A DNA stretch of 64,000 nucleotides from Gaiellasilicea sp963802765 (GCA_963802765.1 CAWDJZ010000013.1:186001-250000); one strand, 5' to 3'. Positions 36,003 to 44,359 are shown, counted from the first letter of the stretch. Made by a program: numbers and translations. The notes: generated by a model from the sequence alone, not told the origin.

Positions 36003-37074
36003 TGCTCGAGCTCGACTCGCCCGGAGGGCGCCTTCGAGCGGATCGAGGCCTACCTGCGCGGGCACGGCTTCTTCGCCCCCGGAGGAGAGGCGCTCGAGGC
36101 GGACCTCTTCCTCGGCTACGGGCTCTCGGAGCCGCTGCGCCGGACGGCGACGCCCGCGCCGCCGGAGCCGTGTCCGCTCCCGCTCGCGGCCGTGTCCGTC
36201 CGGGACATGATGGGCTCTGACCCCGCCATGTCTCGCGAGGGACGTGTCCGAGGGACGGACCCCGGGCCACGTCCGGATCGGCCCGTGGGAGCGGAGCTGG
36301 ACGGACGACGAGTACGCCGCGGCTGTCGAGGACGTGCGCGCGGCGATCGGGCGGGGCGACGTCTACCAGGTCAACCTCGTCCAGCACCTGAGCGCCGAGC
36401 TCGAGGGCTCGTCGGCAGCGCTCGCGGAGCTGCTCGGCCGGTTCGGGCCACGAACGATGGCCGGCGAGGGCTGGGCGATCGTCTCCGCCTCGCCGGAGCT
36501 CTTCCTCGCACGCCGCGGCCGGCGCGTCTGGACGTGCCCGATCAAAGGCACACGCCCCCTCGGGGAGAGCGTCGAGGGGGAGAAGGATTCGGCGGAGCAC
36601 GTGATGATCGTCGACCTGGAGCGGAACGACCTCTCGCGGGTCTGCGAGCCGGGCTCGGTGCGCTGGCCGGAGCTGATGGCGGAGCGCGAGCTGGCCGGGG
36701 TCACCCATCTCGTCTCGACCGTGGAGGGCACGCTGCGTGAGAAGGTTGGCCTCGCCGAGCTGCTCGCGGCGACGTTCCCGGGCGGATCGGTGACCGGCGC
36801 GCCGAAGATCGCCGCGCTCGACCTGATCGCCGCGCTCGAGCCGGTGGGTCGTGGCGCCTCGATGGGCGCGCTCGGCACCGTGCACGGCAACGGCGACCTC
36901 GAGCTCGCGCTCACGATCCGCACCTTTGCGGCGGCGGAGGGGCGCCTCCACCTCTGGGTGGGCGGCGGGATCGTCTGGGACTCCGACCCGGAGGCAGAGA
37001 TCGAGGAGTCGTGGACGAAGGCGCGGCCGCTGCTCGCAGCGATCGGCTCGCCGGTGGAGGCGAACGCCCGTTGA
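36002..37074 (+). CDS. pabB: Chorismate-binding enzyme, aminodeoxychorismate synthase I-like (two frameshifts, repeat insertion)
   Basis: The C-terminal 276 residues (from about 36247) are a complete chorismate-binding domain: IGPWERSWTDDEYAAAVEDV, GDVYQVNLVQHLSAEL, PIKGTRPLGES, HVMIVDLERNDLSRVC and VTGAPKIAALDLIAALEP. Such enzymes make aminodeoxychorismate or anthranilate; the adjacent PabC-like gene favours PabB. The N-terminal part (FERIEAYLRGHGFFAPGGEA) is reached after removing an extra base near 36020. A second shift near 36246 lies beside a palindromic repeat (36203-36230) that seems inserted between the N-terminal part and the core. A short product starting near GTG 36244 is an alternative. 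Confidence 0.82.
36203..36230. repeat. Palindromic repeat, copy inside pabB
   Basis: A 28-base imperfect palindrome beginning GGACATGATGGGCTC and ending CCCCGCCATG. It matches the two copies near 46320 and 46410 at 22 of 28 positions. It falls where the pabB coding sequence has an unusual insert and next to a frameshift, so it probably jumped into the gene. Confidence 0.55.
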
Positions 37075-37895
37075 GCCTGCTTGCCGTCGCAGTGAGCGGG
37101 CGCGGGGTCGTCGACCCCGCCGAGCCCGTCCTCCGCGCCGACGACGAGGCGCTCCTGCGCGGGCGCGGCGCCTTCGAGACGGTCCGTGTCTACAAAGGAG
37201 AGCCGTTCCGGCTCTTTGCGCACCTGGAGCGGCTCGCGGGCTCCGCGGAGCGCATCGGCCTCCCGGCGGTGAACCGGCTCGAGCTCGAGGAGCTGGCCCG
37301 ACAGGCGCTCGAGGCCGCCGGCAAGCCGGAGGCCGTGTTGCGCCTCTACTGGACGCCGACTCCGACTGCGCTCGCGCTCGTCAGCGAAATCCCCGCCCAC
37401 CTCGACGAGCTCCGCGCCCGCGGCCAGCGGCTGATCTCGCTGCGCGGGCTGCGGGCGGACGAGCCCTGGCTGCTGCCGGGCGTCAAATCGACGAGCTACG
37501 CGGTCAACATGGCCGCGGAGGCCGAGGCGAAGCGCCGCGGGAACGACGACGCCGTCTTCGTCGACGCCGCCGGCATCGTCCTGGAAGGCCCGACGACGAA
37601 CGTCTGGTGGCGTCGCGGGCGGAGGCTGTTCACGCCCTCGCTCGAGCTCGGCATCCTCGCCGGGATCACGCGCGGCATTCTGCTCGAGCTCGCCGAGAGC
37701 GTCGGATACGAGGTCGAGGAGGGACAGTTCGCGCTCGACGATCTCATGAGCGCCGACGAAGCGTTTACGTCGTCCTCCGTCCGCGAGGTGATGCCGGCGA
37801 CGGAGCTGGACGGCCGACCGGTTGGACGTGGGCCGGCCGCCGACGAGCTGCAGGCCGCGCTCAGACGGGCCGCCGAGGCTACGCTGCCCGAATGA
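37071..37895 (+). CDS. pabC: Aminodeoxychorismate lyase/branched-chain aminotransferase-like
   Basis: A 274-residue class IV PLP enzyme. It shows GRGAFETVRVYKGEPFRLFA, HLERLAGSAERIGLP, the PLP-lysine region LLPGVKSTSYAVNMAAEAEA, and DAAGIVLEGPTTNVWW with TPSLELGILAGITRG. In this place behind pabB it most likely releases 4-aminobenzoate for folate synthesis; D-amino-acid or branched-chain aminotransferase activity is possible. It starts with TTG 37071 overlapping the pabB stop (TTGA). Intact. Confidence 0.87.
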   Translation: MSLLAVAVSGRGVVDPAEPVLRADDEALLRGRGAFETVRVYKGEPFRLFAHLERLAGSAERIGLPAVNRLELEELARQALEAAGKPEAVLRLYWTPTPTALALVSEIPAHLDELRARGQRLISLRGLRADEPWLLPGVKSTSYAVNMAAEAEAKRRGNDDAVFVDAAGIVLEGPTTNVWWRRGRRLFTPSLELGILAGITRGILLELAESVGYEVEEGQFALDDLMSADEAFTSSSVREVMPATELDGRPVGRGPAADELQAALRRAAEATLPE

Positions 37896-38701
37896 GCGAC
37901 GATCGAAGGTTCGTCTCGGCGGGATGGCGCTCTCAAACGGTGTCCTCGTCCACGGGCCGACCGCCTGGGCATGCGCGGTGCGGACGGACGACGGCGAGAT
38001 CAAGGTCGCGTCCGCGCGGAAGCGCCTGCTCGCGCCCGGGATCCAGCAGCCGTTCGTGCGAGGGCCGCTCAGGCTCGCGGAGTCGTTCGCGGTCATTCCC
38101 GAGGTCCGTCGACGCCTGCCGGAGGCGCGGCTGCCGTTCGAGCGCCCGTCCGTCCTCGCCACCACGCTCGGAAGCGCCGTCACCGTCCAGGTCGTGCGCC
38201 GCTCGAAGCGGCTCGGCGGCGTCGCGCGCGAGCTCCTCGCCGGAGCGCTCGCGCTCGCGCCGGCCATCCTCGCGCTCCGCGGCGGCGAGCTCGCCGCCTA
38301 CCACGGCGCGGAGCACGTCTCGATCGGGACGTACGAGCAGGGAGAGAAGCACGCGAAGGAGCACGAGCGCTGCGGCTCGCACCTGATCGGGCCGCTCCTC
38401 GCCACTTCGGCGGCCGCGAACGCTCTCGCGGCCCGCGCCCCCGCCCAGTTTCGCGGCACGGCCCGGGTCGCGGGCTCGCTCGCCGCCGTCGGCACCGCGG
38501 TCGAGGTCTTCGCCTGGATGACGCGGACATCCCGGCCATCCGCTCGCAAAGGCCCTCGCGAAGCCCGGCCACGAGCTCCAGCACCGGCTCGCGACCGCCG
38601 AGCCGACCGCCGAGCAGCTGGAGGTCGCCGAGGCCGCTCTCGCCGCCTGCCTGCAGTTGGAGAACACGGGGCTCGAGGATGGCGACACGGCAGAAGACTG
38701 A
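37892..38701 (+). CDS. DUF1385 family protein (two frameshifts)
   Basis: Reconstructed length of about 269 residues. The family is recognised by GGMALSNGVLVHGPTAWA, RGPLRLAESFAV and the central AAYHGAEHVSIGTYEQGEKH with ERCGSHLIGPLL, followed by membrane-like helices. DUF1385 (YqhQ-like) proteins are putative membrane-associated proteins of unknown function. The frame loses a base near 37909 (after MSDDRR) and gains one near 38540, so the total is a multiple of three. The tail is HPLAKALAKPGHELQHRLAT and ends with TGA 38699-38701. Start ATG 37892 overlaps the pabC stop; the 3' end overlaps pncB by 23 bases. Confidence 0.78.
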
Positions 38702-39761
38702 GCGCCTCGATCCGGAAGTATTCGACCTTCCCGTCGCGAAGATGCGGGAGGGCTACTACACCGACGCGTACTTCAACCACACGCGCGAGACGCTCCTCCG
38801 CGACGAGCGCCGGCCGCGGGTCCTGATGCAGGTCTTCCAGCGCGGCCAGGCGATGCTCGGCGGCGCGGACGAGGCGATCGCGATTCTGAAGCTCTGCTCC
38901 CACGACTGGGACGCGCTCACGGTGCATGCCCTCCACGACGGCGACCGGGTCGAGCCCTGGGAGACGGTGATGACGATCGAGGGCGACTACACCCTCTTCG
39001 CGCACCTGGAGACGGTCTACCTCGGCGTGCTCACGCGGCGGACGCTGATCACGACGAACACGGCCCGGGTCGTCGAGGCGGCGAACGGCAAGCCGATCAT
39101 CTTCATGCCCGCCCGCCACGACCACCATCGCGTCCAGACCGGCGACGGTTACGCGGCCTATGTCGCCGGCGCGATGGTCGGAGCGCCGATCGGTGTCACC
39201 TCCGACGCGCAGGCCTCCTGGTGGGGCGGCCGCAGCGTCGGCACCGTGCCGCACGCGCTGATCGCGGCCTACGGCGGCAACACCGTCCTCGCCGCGACGA
39301 AGTTCGTCGAGTGGGCGGACGAGGACATGAACGTCGTCGTCCTCGTCGACTTCGAGAACGACTCGGTGCGCACGGCACTCGAGGTCGCGCGTGCGCTCGG
39401 CCCACGCCTCTGGGGCGTCCGGCTCGACACGTCGGGCCAGCTCGTCGACCGCTCGCTCTGGGGCGAGCTGGGCGACTTCGACCCGCGCGGCGTGAACGAG
39501 CGGCTCGTCCGCAAAGTGCGCGACGCGCTGGACGTTGACGGCTTCGAACGCGTCCGGATCGTCGCCTCAGGCGGCTTCACCGTCGACAAGATCGAGCAGT
39601 TCGAGCGCAGGGGCGTCCCGGTCGACGCCTACGGGATCGGCTCGTGGCTGATCCGGGGGGAGAACGACTTCACCGCCGACATCGTCCTCGCCGACGGCCG
39701 CCCGGCCGCCAAGGTCGGCCGCCGCTTCAGCCCGAACCCGCGGCTCGAACTGGTCACGTAG
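38679..39761 (+). CDS. pncB: Nicotinate phosphoribosyltransferase
   Basis: A 360-residue enzyme that joins nicotinate to PRPP in NAD salvage. It shows MREGYYTDAYFNHTRETLL, ETLVYLG-like HLETVYLGVLTRRTLITTN, PARHDHHRVQTGDGYAAYVA, GTVPHALIAAYGGNTVLAA, and LVDFENDSVRTALEVARALG with GVRLDTSGQL. The C-terminal ASGGFTVDKIEQFERRGVPV and YGIGSWLIRG form the phosphate site. Intact. Its stop overlaps the end of the convergent cysteine hydrolase, which looks nicotinamidase-related, so the pair may feed nicotinate into NAD. Confidence 0.93.
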   Translation: MATRQKTERLDPEVFDLPVAKMREGYYTDAYFNHTRETLLRDERRPRVLMQVFQRGQAMLGGADEAIAILKLCSHDWDALTVHALHDGDRVEPWETVMTIEGDYTLFAHLETVYLGVLTRRTLITTNTARVVEAANGKPIIFMPARHDHHRVQTGDGYAAYVAGAMVGAPIGVTSDAQASWWGGRSVGTVPHALIAAYGGNTVLAATKFVEWADEDMNVVVLVDFENDSVRTALEVARALGPRLWGVRLDTSGQLVDRSLWGELGDFDPRGVNERLVRKVRDALDVDGFERVRIVASGGFTVDKIEQFERRGVPVDAYGIGSWLIRGENDFTADIVLADGRPAAKVGRRFSPNPRLELVT

Positions 39762-40815
39762 CCGTCTCGCTCGTTCGCAGAGCGTCGCCGACGGCGCCGG
39801 GCCAGTCGCGCATCGGCGTCTCCGAGCGAACGAGGTGGGCACCCGCCGCGGCAAAGCGCGCGAACGCCTCGTCGGCATGATCGGTGTAGTCGACGGAGCC
39901 CGGGACGACGACGGAAGAGGTGCAGTCCTCGAGCAAGTAGACCTTCGCCGCCAGGCCGTGTGCCTGCACGTTCGGGTCGCCGAGGAGATCCTCGATCGTC
40001 CACGCGACGCAATGGCTCTTCGCCTGCCCTGCGATCACGACCGCGTCGTAGCGGAGCAGGCGCTCGATCAGAGGCTGGTTGCGGCGCCCGAGCGGCTCCC
40101 CCTCACGATCGAACTCGACCTCGGGACCGAGCATCGAGTAGTGCTCGGTGAGCGGATTGTCGCCTTTCGGCTGGAAGTCGAGCGGAGCCGACCGGGCGAT
40201 CGAGTGGAAGAAGAGCGCCTCTTCGACCGCCGACACGAGCGCGTGGCCGATCCCGCCGAGCATGGCGTGGAAGGGCCAGACGGTCAGCTCGTACTTCCCT
40301 CCCTCGGCGAGCGTGCTCGCGTAGTAGCGAAGGTGCTCCTCCGCGTAGTCCGGGTCGAGACCGAGCCCCTCCGCGGCGGCCGGGTTGATCCGCCAACGCC
40401 CGGCCTCGACGTCGCCGGCGGTCACGACCGTGAAGGGCTCCGGGTACTCCCCGTCGCGGTCGACGAGCAGGACGCGGTGGAAGATCTGCAGCGCCTGGTG
40501 GGTGTCCAGGGTCGGCACGATCTGGGTGAGCCGGCGCAGGTTGCGGTAGACGAACTCGCAGAGCCGGCGGGAGTCATCGAGCGCGCCGGTGCCTGTGCGG
40601 CCCGCGACGAAGAGCTCGAAACCGGGGGTGCAGAACGTGTTCTGGACGTCGACGACAACAAGCGCGACGCGGAACCCGTCGGCAGCGGCCGGCTCGAGCG
40701 TGTGCTGCTCGCGCCAGCGGCGCGCGTCGTCGAAGCGGGCCGCATAGTCAACGCGCCACACCTCGCCGACGCGGTCGGCGTCCCAGTGCGGCGGCAGCGG
40801 GAGCGGCTCGGCCAC
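39754..40815 (-). CDS. Large isochorismatase/nicotinamidase-type cysteine hydrolase
   Basis: A 353-residue member of the cysteine hydrolase superfamily, much longer than the usual 180 to 220. The catalytic aspartate is in RVALVVVDVQNTFCTPGFEL. The cysteine nucleophile is in VVIAGQAKSHCVAWTIEDLL. HALVSAVEEALFFHSIAR and an extended middle form an insert. Position tail-to-tail with pncB suggests nicotinamide deamidation, but the insert could mean a different amide. TACACT (40827-40822) lies 6 bases before GTG 40815. Intact. Confidence 0.8.
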   Translation of the reverse strand: MAEPLPLPPHWDADRVGEVWRVDYAARFDDARRWREQHTLEPAAADGFRVALVVVDVQNTFCTPGFELFVAGRTGTGALDDSRRLCEFVYRNLRRLTQIVPTLDTHQALQIFHRVLLVDRDGEYPEPFTVVTAGDVEAGRWRINPAAAEGLGLDPDYAEEHLRYYASTLAEGGKYELTVWPFHAMLGGIGHALVSAVEEALFFHSIARSAPLDFQPKGDNPLTEHYSMLGPEVEFDREGEPLGRRNQPLIERLLRYDAVVIAGQAKSHCVAWTIEDLLGDPNVQAHGLAAKVYLLEDCTSSVVVPGSVDYTDHADEAFARFAAAGAHLVRSETPMRDWPGAVGDALRTSETAT

Positions 40816-40820
40816 CGCAG

Positions 40821-40827
40821 TAGTGTA
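40821..40827. promoter_or_regulatory. Overlapping divergent -10 boxes, start codons 18 bases apart
   Basis: The heptamer TAGTGTA reads TAGTGT on the + strand (6 bases before GTG 40833) and TACACT on the - strand (6 bases before GTG 40815). Both genes would be leaderless. A gap of only 17 bases leaves no room for two separate promoters, so the -10 must be shared. An AGGAAG upstream of 40833 may also serve as a ribosome site for longer transcripts. Confidence 0.55.
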
Positions 40828-40832
40828 GGAAG

Positions 40833-41376
40833 GTGGTTCCCCCACTCGTCGAGAGAGCGCTCGCCCTCGCCGAGTCGCAGGGGTTCGAACGTTCGTGCAC
40901 ACCCGAGGTCGGGCGCCTGCTGCACGTGCTCGCGGGCTCGCGCGGTCGCGAACGAGTGGCCGAGATCGGGGCCGGCGCCGGTGTCGGCGCCGCCTGGATC
41001 GTCTCCGCGCTCCCGCCTCGGGTGCCGTTCTTCACCGTGGAGGTCGACGAGGAGCGCGCGGCGGCCGTCGCGGAGCTCTTCGGGCACGACCGGAACGTGC
41101 GTGTGCTCGCGGGCGACTGGCGCGAGCTGCTGCCGGCCGAGGCCCCGTTCGACCTCGTCTTCTTCGACGCGGCCAAGCAGCTGAGGCCCGTGGAGGACGG
41201 CGAGCTCGTCACGGGAATGCTGGCCCCGGGCGGGATCGCCGTGCTCGACGACCTCACGCCGGACCGCCCCGGCCCGGACCCCGTCCGGGAGTACTGGCTC
41301 GGGCGACCCGAGCTCGCGGCGGTCGAGGTCTTGACGGCGCCCTCGGACCGCAGCGATCCTGGCTGTCCGCCGGTAG
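40833..41376 (+). CDS. O-methyltransferase, COMT-like (one frameshift)
   Basis: About 181 residues. SAM motif I is VAEIGAGAGVGAAWIVSALP, followed by FFTVEVDEERAAAVAELF, the catalytic/metal aspartate region PFDLVFFDAAKQ, and LAPGGIAVLDDLTPDRPG. These match class I cation-dependent O-methyltransferases (catechol type). One extra base near 41347 hides the natural end; removing it gives AAILAVRR and TAG 41374-41376. The span is 3n+1. Substrate unknown. Confidence 0.8.
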
Positions 41377-41403
41377 CGTTCAAGGCCGGGCAGCGGGCAA
41401 CCG

Positions 41404-42933
41404 ATGGGAGAGGGGATGCCGGACCTCGCAGGATGGCTGGACACGATCGCCGACTACGCGCTGACGTGGCTGCCGCTCGTCTTCTTCGGGCTGATCATCT
41501 ACCTGCTCTGGCGGACGCTGCAGTACATGCCCCGCGTCAAGCCGGCCAAGCTGGAGGCGAGCGCGAGCTCGTCCATCTCCTGGGGCGACGTGGCGGGCGT
41601 GGAAGAGGCCAAGGCCGAGCTGCGCGAGGTGGCCGACTTCCTTCGCTATCCGAAGCGCTTCCAGAAGCTCGGCGCCCGCGTGCCGAAAGGGATCCTGCTC
41701 TATGGGCCGCCGGGGACCGGCAAGACGCTGCTCGCGAAGGCGGTCGCGAAGGAGTCCGGGGCAAGTTTCTACTCCCAGAGCGCCTCCGCGTTCGTGGAGA
41801 TGTTCGCCGGGCTCGGCGCCTCCCGGATCCGGAAGCTGTTCGAGGAGGCACGTCAGAACGCGCCCGCAATCGTCTTCATCGACGAGCTGGACGCGGTCGG
41901 AACCGCCCGCCAGGGCGGCGGCTTCCACCGCGAGCACGACCAGACGCTGAACCAGCTGCTCGTGGAGCTCGACGGCTTCGACGAGGCGGCCCAGGTGATC
42001 GTGATGGGCGCGTCGAACCGGCTCCAGGACCTCGACCCTGCGCTCCTGCGGCCCGGCCGCTTCGACCGGCAGGTGCTCGTCGCGCCGCCCGACCTCGCCG
42101 GCCGCGAGGAGATCCTGCGCGTGCACACGCGCGGCAAGCCGCTCGACGACGACGTCGACCTGTCCCTGATCGCCCGCCAGACCTCGGGCCTCACCGGCGC
42201 CGATCTGGCCAACCTCTGCAACGAGGCGGCGATCTTCGCGGGCCGCCAGGAGCGGACGACGATCCTCGCGGAGGACTTCGACGGCGCGATGGAGCGGGTC
42301 GTCGCCGGCCTGCAGCAGCGGCGCGTCGTCTCCGAGAAGGAGAAGCGGATCCTCGCCTACCACGAGGCCGGGCACGCGTTGATGAGCCATCTGATGGGCG
42401 ACCTCTTCCCGGCCCAGAAGGTGACGATCGTCTCCCGCGGCCAGGCGCTCGGCTACACGCTCAACATGCCGACGGAGGATCGGTACCTGCACACGCGCGA
42501 GGAGTTCGTCGACCTGATGAAGGTCTTCCTCGCCGGCCGCGCCGCCGAGCAGACCGTGTTCGGCCGGATCACGAACGGGGCGGCGAACGACCTCGAGCGC
42601 GTGACGGAGCTCGCCCGCGCGATGGTGTTCGAGTACGGCATGTCGGAGGCGTCCTCCTCGCGGACGATGCGAGCCGACAACTACGCGCTCTCGGAGGAGA
42701 CGAAGCAGCTGCGCGACTCGGAGCAGACGCGCCTCACCGACGACGCCTACGAGGAGGCCCAGCGGCTGCTCGCGAAGCACCGCCCCGCCCTCGACCGGCT
42801 CGCCCACGCGCTGCTCGAGAAGGAGACGCTCGTCCGCGATGAGATGAACGCGCTGCTCGCCGACGTCGAGCCGGAGTCCCGCGCCTCCGAGACGATCGGC
42901 ACCGTCCGGGCGCTGCCGGCTGCCGAGCAGTAG
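41404..42933 (+). CDS. FtsH-like AAA metalloprotease, compact form
   Basis: A 509-residue membrane protease. A single N-terminal helix (LTWLPLVFFGLIIYLLW) replaces the two helices and periplasmic domain of typical FtsH. The AAA module has DVAGVEEAKAELREV, Walker A YGPPGTGKTLLAKAVAK (about residue 101), pore loop FVEMFAGLGA, Walker B IVFIDELDAVG and the SRH region NRLQDLDPALLRPGRFDRQV. The zinc site is HEAGH at 320-324 with a later acidic ligand. ATG 41416 behind GAGAGG is an alternative start. Intact. It probably degrades membrane proteins; whether it is the essential FtsH or a paralogue is unknown. Confidence 0.88.
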   Translation: MGEGMPDLAGWLDTIADYALTWLPLVFFGLIIYLLWRTLQYMPRVKPAKLEASASSSISWGDVAGVEEAKAELREVADFLRYPKRFQKLGARVPKGILLYGPPGTGKTLLAKAVAKESGASFYSQSASAFVEMFAGLGASRIRKLFEEARQNAPAIVFIDELDAVGTARQGGGFHREHDQTLNQLLVELDGFDEAAQVIVMGASNRLQDLDPALLRPGRFDRQVLVAPPDLAGREEILRVHTRGKPLDDDVDLSLIARQTSGLTGADLANLCNEAAIFAGRQERTTILAEDFDGAMERVVAGLQQRRVVSEKEKRILAYHEAGHALMSHLMGDLFPAQKVTIVSRGQALGYTLNMPTEDRYLHTREEFVDLMKVFLAGRAAEQTVFGRITNGAANDLERVTELARAMVFEYGMSEASSSRTMRADNYALSEETKQLRDSEQTRLTDDAYEEAQRLLAKHRPALDRLAHALLEKETLVRDEMNALLADVEPESRASETIGTVRALPAAEQ

Positions 42934-42953
42934 ACCTTGGTTAGCATCGAGCC

Positions 42954-43364
42954 GTGGTGACTCGCGGCATCCATCATCTCGGCGTCGCCGTGACCGACCT
43001 CGACGAGGCGGTCGCGACCTACGAGCGCCTCTTCGGCGCGGAGCTCGAGCACCGCTCCCGGGTCGAGGATCAGGGCGTCGAGGCGGCCGCCGTGCACGTC
43101 GGCACCGGGCTGGTCGAGCTGCTGGCGCCGCTCGGAGGCGAGACGCCGGTGGGCAAGTTCCTGGCCAAGCGAGGACCCGGGATGCACCACGTCGCCTACG
43201 AGGTCGACGACGTCCGAACGGCGCTCGCCTCGCTCGAGGCGGACGGCGCCGAGCTGATCGACCAGGAGCCGCGTGATGGGCTGTTCGGGCTCCAGGTCGC
43301 CTTCGTCCATCCCGACGCCGTCCACGGCGTCCTCAGCGAGGTGGTGTCCGTTGGCAGGCGATGA
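42954..43364 (+). CDS. mce: Methylmalonyl-CoA epimerase
   Basis: A 136-residue vicinal-oxygen-chelate protein: IHHLGVAVTDLDEAVATYER, LELLAPLGGETPVGKFLAKR and GPGMHHVAYEVDDVRTAL, with metal ligands H, H and E as in the family, and VHPDAVHGVL at the end. It converts (S)- to (R)-methylmalonyl-CoA, linking propionyl-CoA to succinyl-CoA. TAGCAT (42942-42947) lies 6 bases before GTG. Intact. Confidence 0.92.
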   Translation: MVTRGIHHLGVAVTDLDEAVATYERLFGAELEHRSRVEDQGVEAAAVHVGTGLVELLAPLGGETPVGKFLAKRGPGMHHVAYEVDDVRTALASLEADGAELIDQEPRDGLFGLQVAFVHPDAVHGVLSEVVSVGRR

Positions 43365-43584
43365 AGCCGATTCCGTCCGCGTCGACCTCGCGTTCGACGG
43401 CGGCACGATTCTGTCCGCGCTCGTCACCGTTCAGGGCGCCGACGAGCTGGAGCGCGCGCTCGCGACCGAGGCCGGCGGCACGGTGATGCTGGACTCGACG
43501 GACGGCCGCTACACGGTCGTGCTCTCGCAGGTCGTCTACATGAAGCGCTACGCGCGGGAATCGCGCGTCGGCTTCGGGATCTAG
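43351..43584 (+). CDS. Small conserved-looking protein, unknown
   Basis: A 77-residue product from TTG 43351, overlapping the mce stop by 14 bases. It reads SVRVDLAFDGGTILSALVTV, ELERALATEAGGTVMLDS and YTVVLSQVVYMKRYARES, a compact all-beta or alpha/beta protein without cysteines. The overlap argues for co-expression with mce. No family recognised. Confidence 0.6.
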   Translation: MAGDEADSVRVDLAFDGGTILSALVTVQGADELERALATEAGGTVMLDSTDGRYTVVLSQVVYMKRYARESRVGFGI

Positions 43585-43621
43585 GTTCGGGAACCCTGCG
43601 GGCCGGGCACGACGTTCCCGG

Positions 43622-44197
43622 ATGACCGAGACGACGCAGAAGGGCCCCCCGGCAGCCGAGATCAGGAGGCTGGTCGAGCTCGGTCAGGGGGGCGACCGCG
43701 CCGCGCTCGAGGAGCTCTACCTGATCCACTTCGACCGGATCTACAGCTACCTGCACCTGACGGTCGGCAACCGGCACGACGCGGAGGACCTGACGACGCA
43801 GACGTTCCTGCGCATGCTCGAGTCGATCGGCAAGTTCCGCTTCCAGTCGGCGCCGTTCTCGGCGTGGCTCTTCCGGATCGCGCACAACCTGTCGATGGAC
43901 CACTTCCGCGCGAACAAGCGCTGGCAGCCGGAGGAGGACGTGCCGGAGCCGCCGGGCTCGGAAGAGCGCTCTGCCGAGGACGAGGCGTTCCGCTCGATCG
44001 GACGCCAGTCGATGCTCGAGCTGATCGACTCGCTCTCGGACGAGCAGCAGCAAGTGCTGACGCTCAAGTTCGTCTTCGGCTTCTCGAACGCGGAGGCAGC
44101 CACGATCCTCGACAAGACCGAGGGCGCGGTGAAATCCCTCCAGCACCGGGCCCTCGTCTCGCTCCAGAAGCAGCTCGCCGGCGCGGGGACCGAGTGA
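43622..44197 (+). CDS. RNA polymerase sigma factor, ECF-like
   Basis: A 191-residue sigma-70 family factor with regions 2 and 4. Region 2 reads LEELYLIHFDRIYSYLHLTV, GNRHDAEDLTTQTFLRML and FSAWLFRIAHNLSMDHFRAN. Region 4 reads IDSLSDEQQQVLTLKFVFGF, then SNAEAATILDKTEGAVKSLQ. No anti-sigma gene is adjacent, unlike most ECF loci. Its TGA overlaps the GTG of a 54-codon ORF that lies within a large foldable element leading into ychF. Intact. Confidence 0.9.
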   Translation: MTETTQKGPPAAEIRRLVELGQGGDRAALEELYLIHFDRIYSYLHLTVGNRHDAEDLTTQTFLRMLESIGKFRFQSAPFSAWLFRIAHNLSMDHFRANKRWQPEEDVPEPPGSEERSAEDEAFRSIGRQSMLELIDSLSDEQQQVLTLKFVFGFSNAEAATILDKTEGAVKSLQHRALVSLQKQLAGAGTE

Positions 44198-44358
44198 CCG
44201 CGCGAGGCCTAGCGGTTCCTGACGCGCCGCTCGCGGTGCGCAGACCGGGGGAACGGTGCTTCAGCACGGGCCGCCGGCTGGAGCGCCGCGAGCGGCGCGA
44301 GGCTGCGCCGGAGGCCGGCTCCGCCGGCCGGGAGGCGCAGCCGATCAGGGACCGCTAG
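44194..44358 (+). CDS. Possible 54-residue ORF/leader peptide before ychF
   Basis: An open frame from GTG 44194 (overlapping the sigma stop as GTGA) to TAG 44356-44358, exactly abutting the ychF GTG at 44359. It would encode a basic peptide with LAVPDAPLAVRRPGERCFST and ERRERREAAPEAGSAGRE. Almost every base is also part of a strong folded structure, so the frame may be a by-product. The perfect fit to both neighbours nevertheless suggests it could be translated, coupling sigma and ychF expression. No homologue recognised. Confidence 0.3.
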   Translation: MTARGLAVPDAPLAVRRPGERCFSTGRRLERRERREAAPEAGSAGREAQPIRDR

Positions 44359-44359
44359 G
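44208..44359 (+). ncRNA. Candidate structured RNA element (three-way junction) before ychF
   Basis: The region folds with almost no unpaired bases. P1 pairs 44208-44222 with 44345-44359 (15 pairs, one G-U). P2 pairs 44223-44239 with 44283-44299 (17 pairs, one G-U), continued by CAG/CTG and CCGG/CCGG pairs to a GTGC-TTCA-GCAC apex (44256-44267). P3 pairs 44301-44309 with 44334-44342, topped by GGCCGG/CCGGCC. P1 sequesters AGGGA (44347-44351), the only Shine-Dalgarno-like site for ychF, and the first G of its start codon. It could be a cis-regulatory RNA or a mobile palindrome. Confidence 0.5.
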
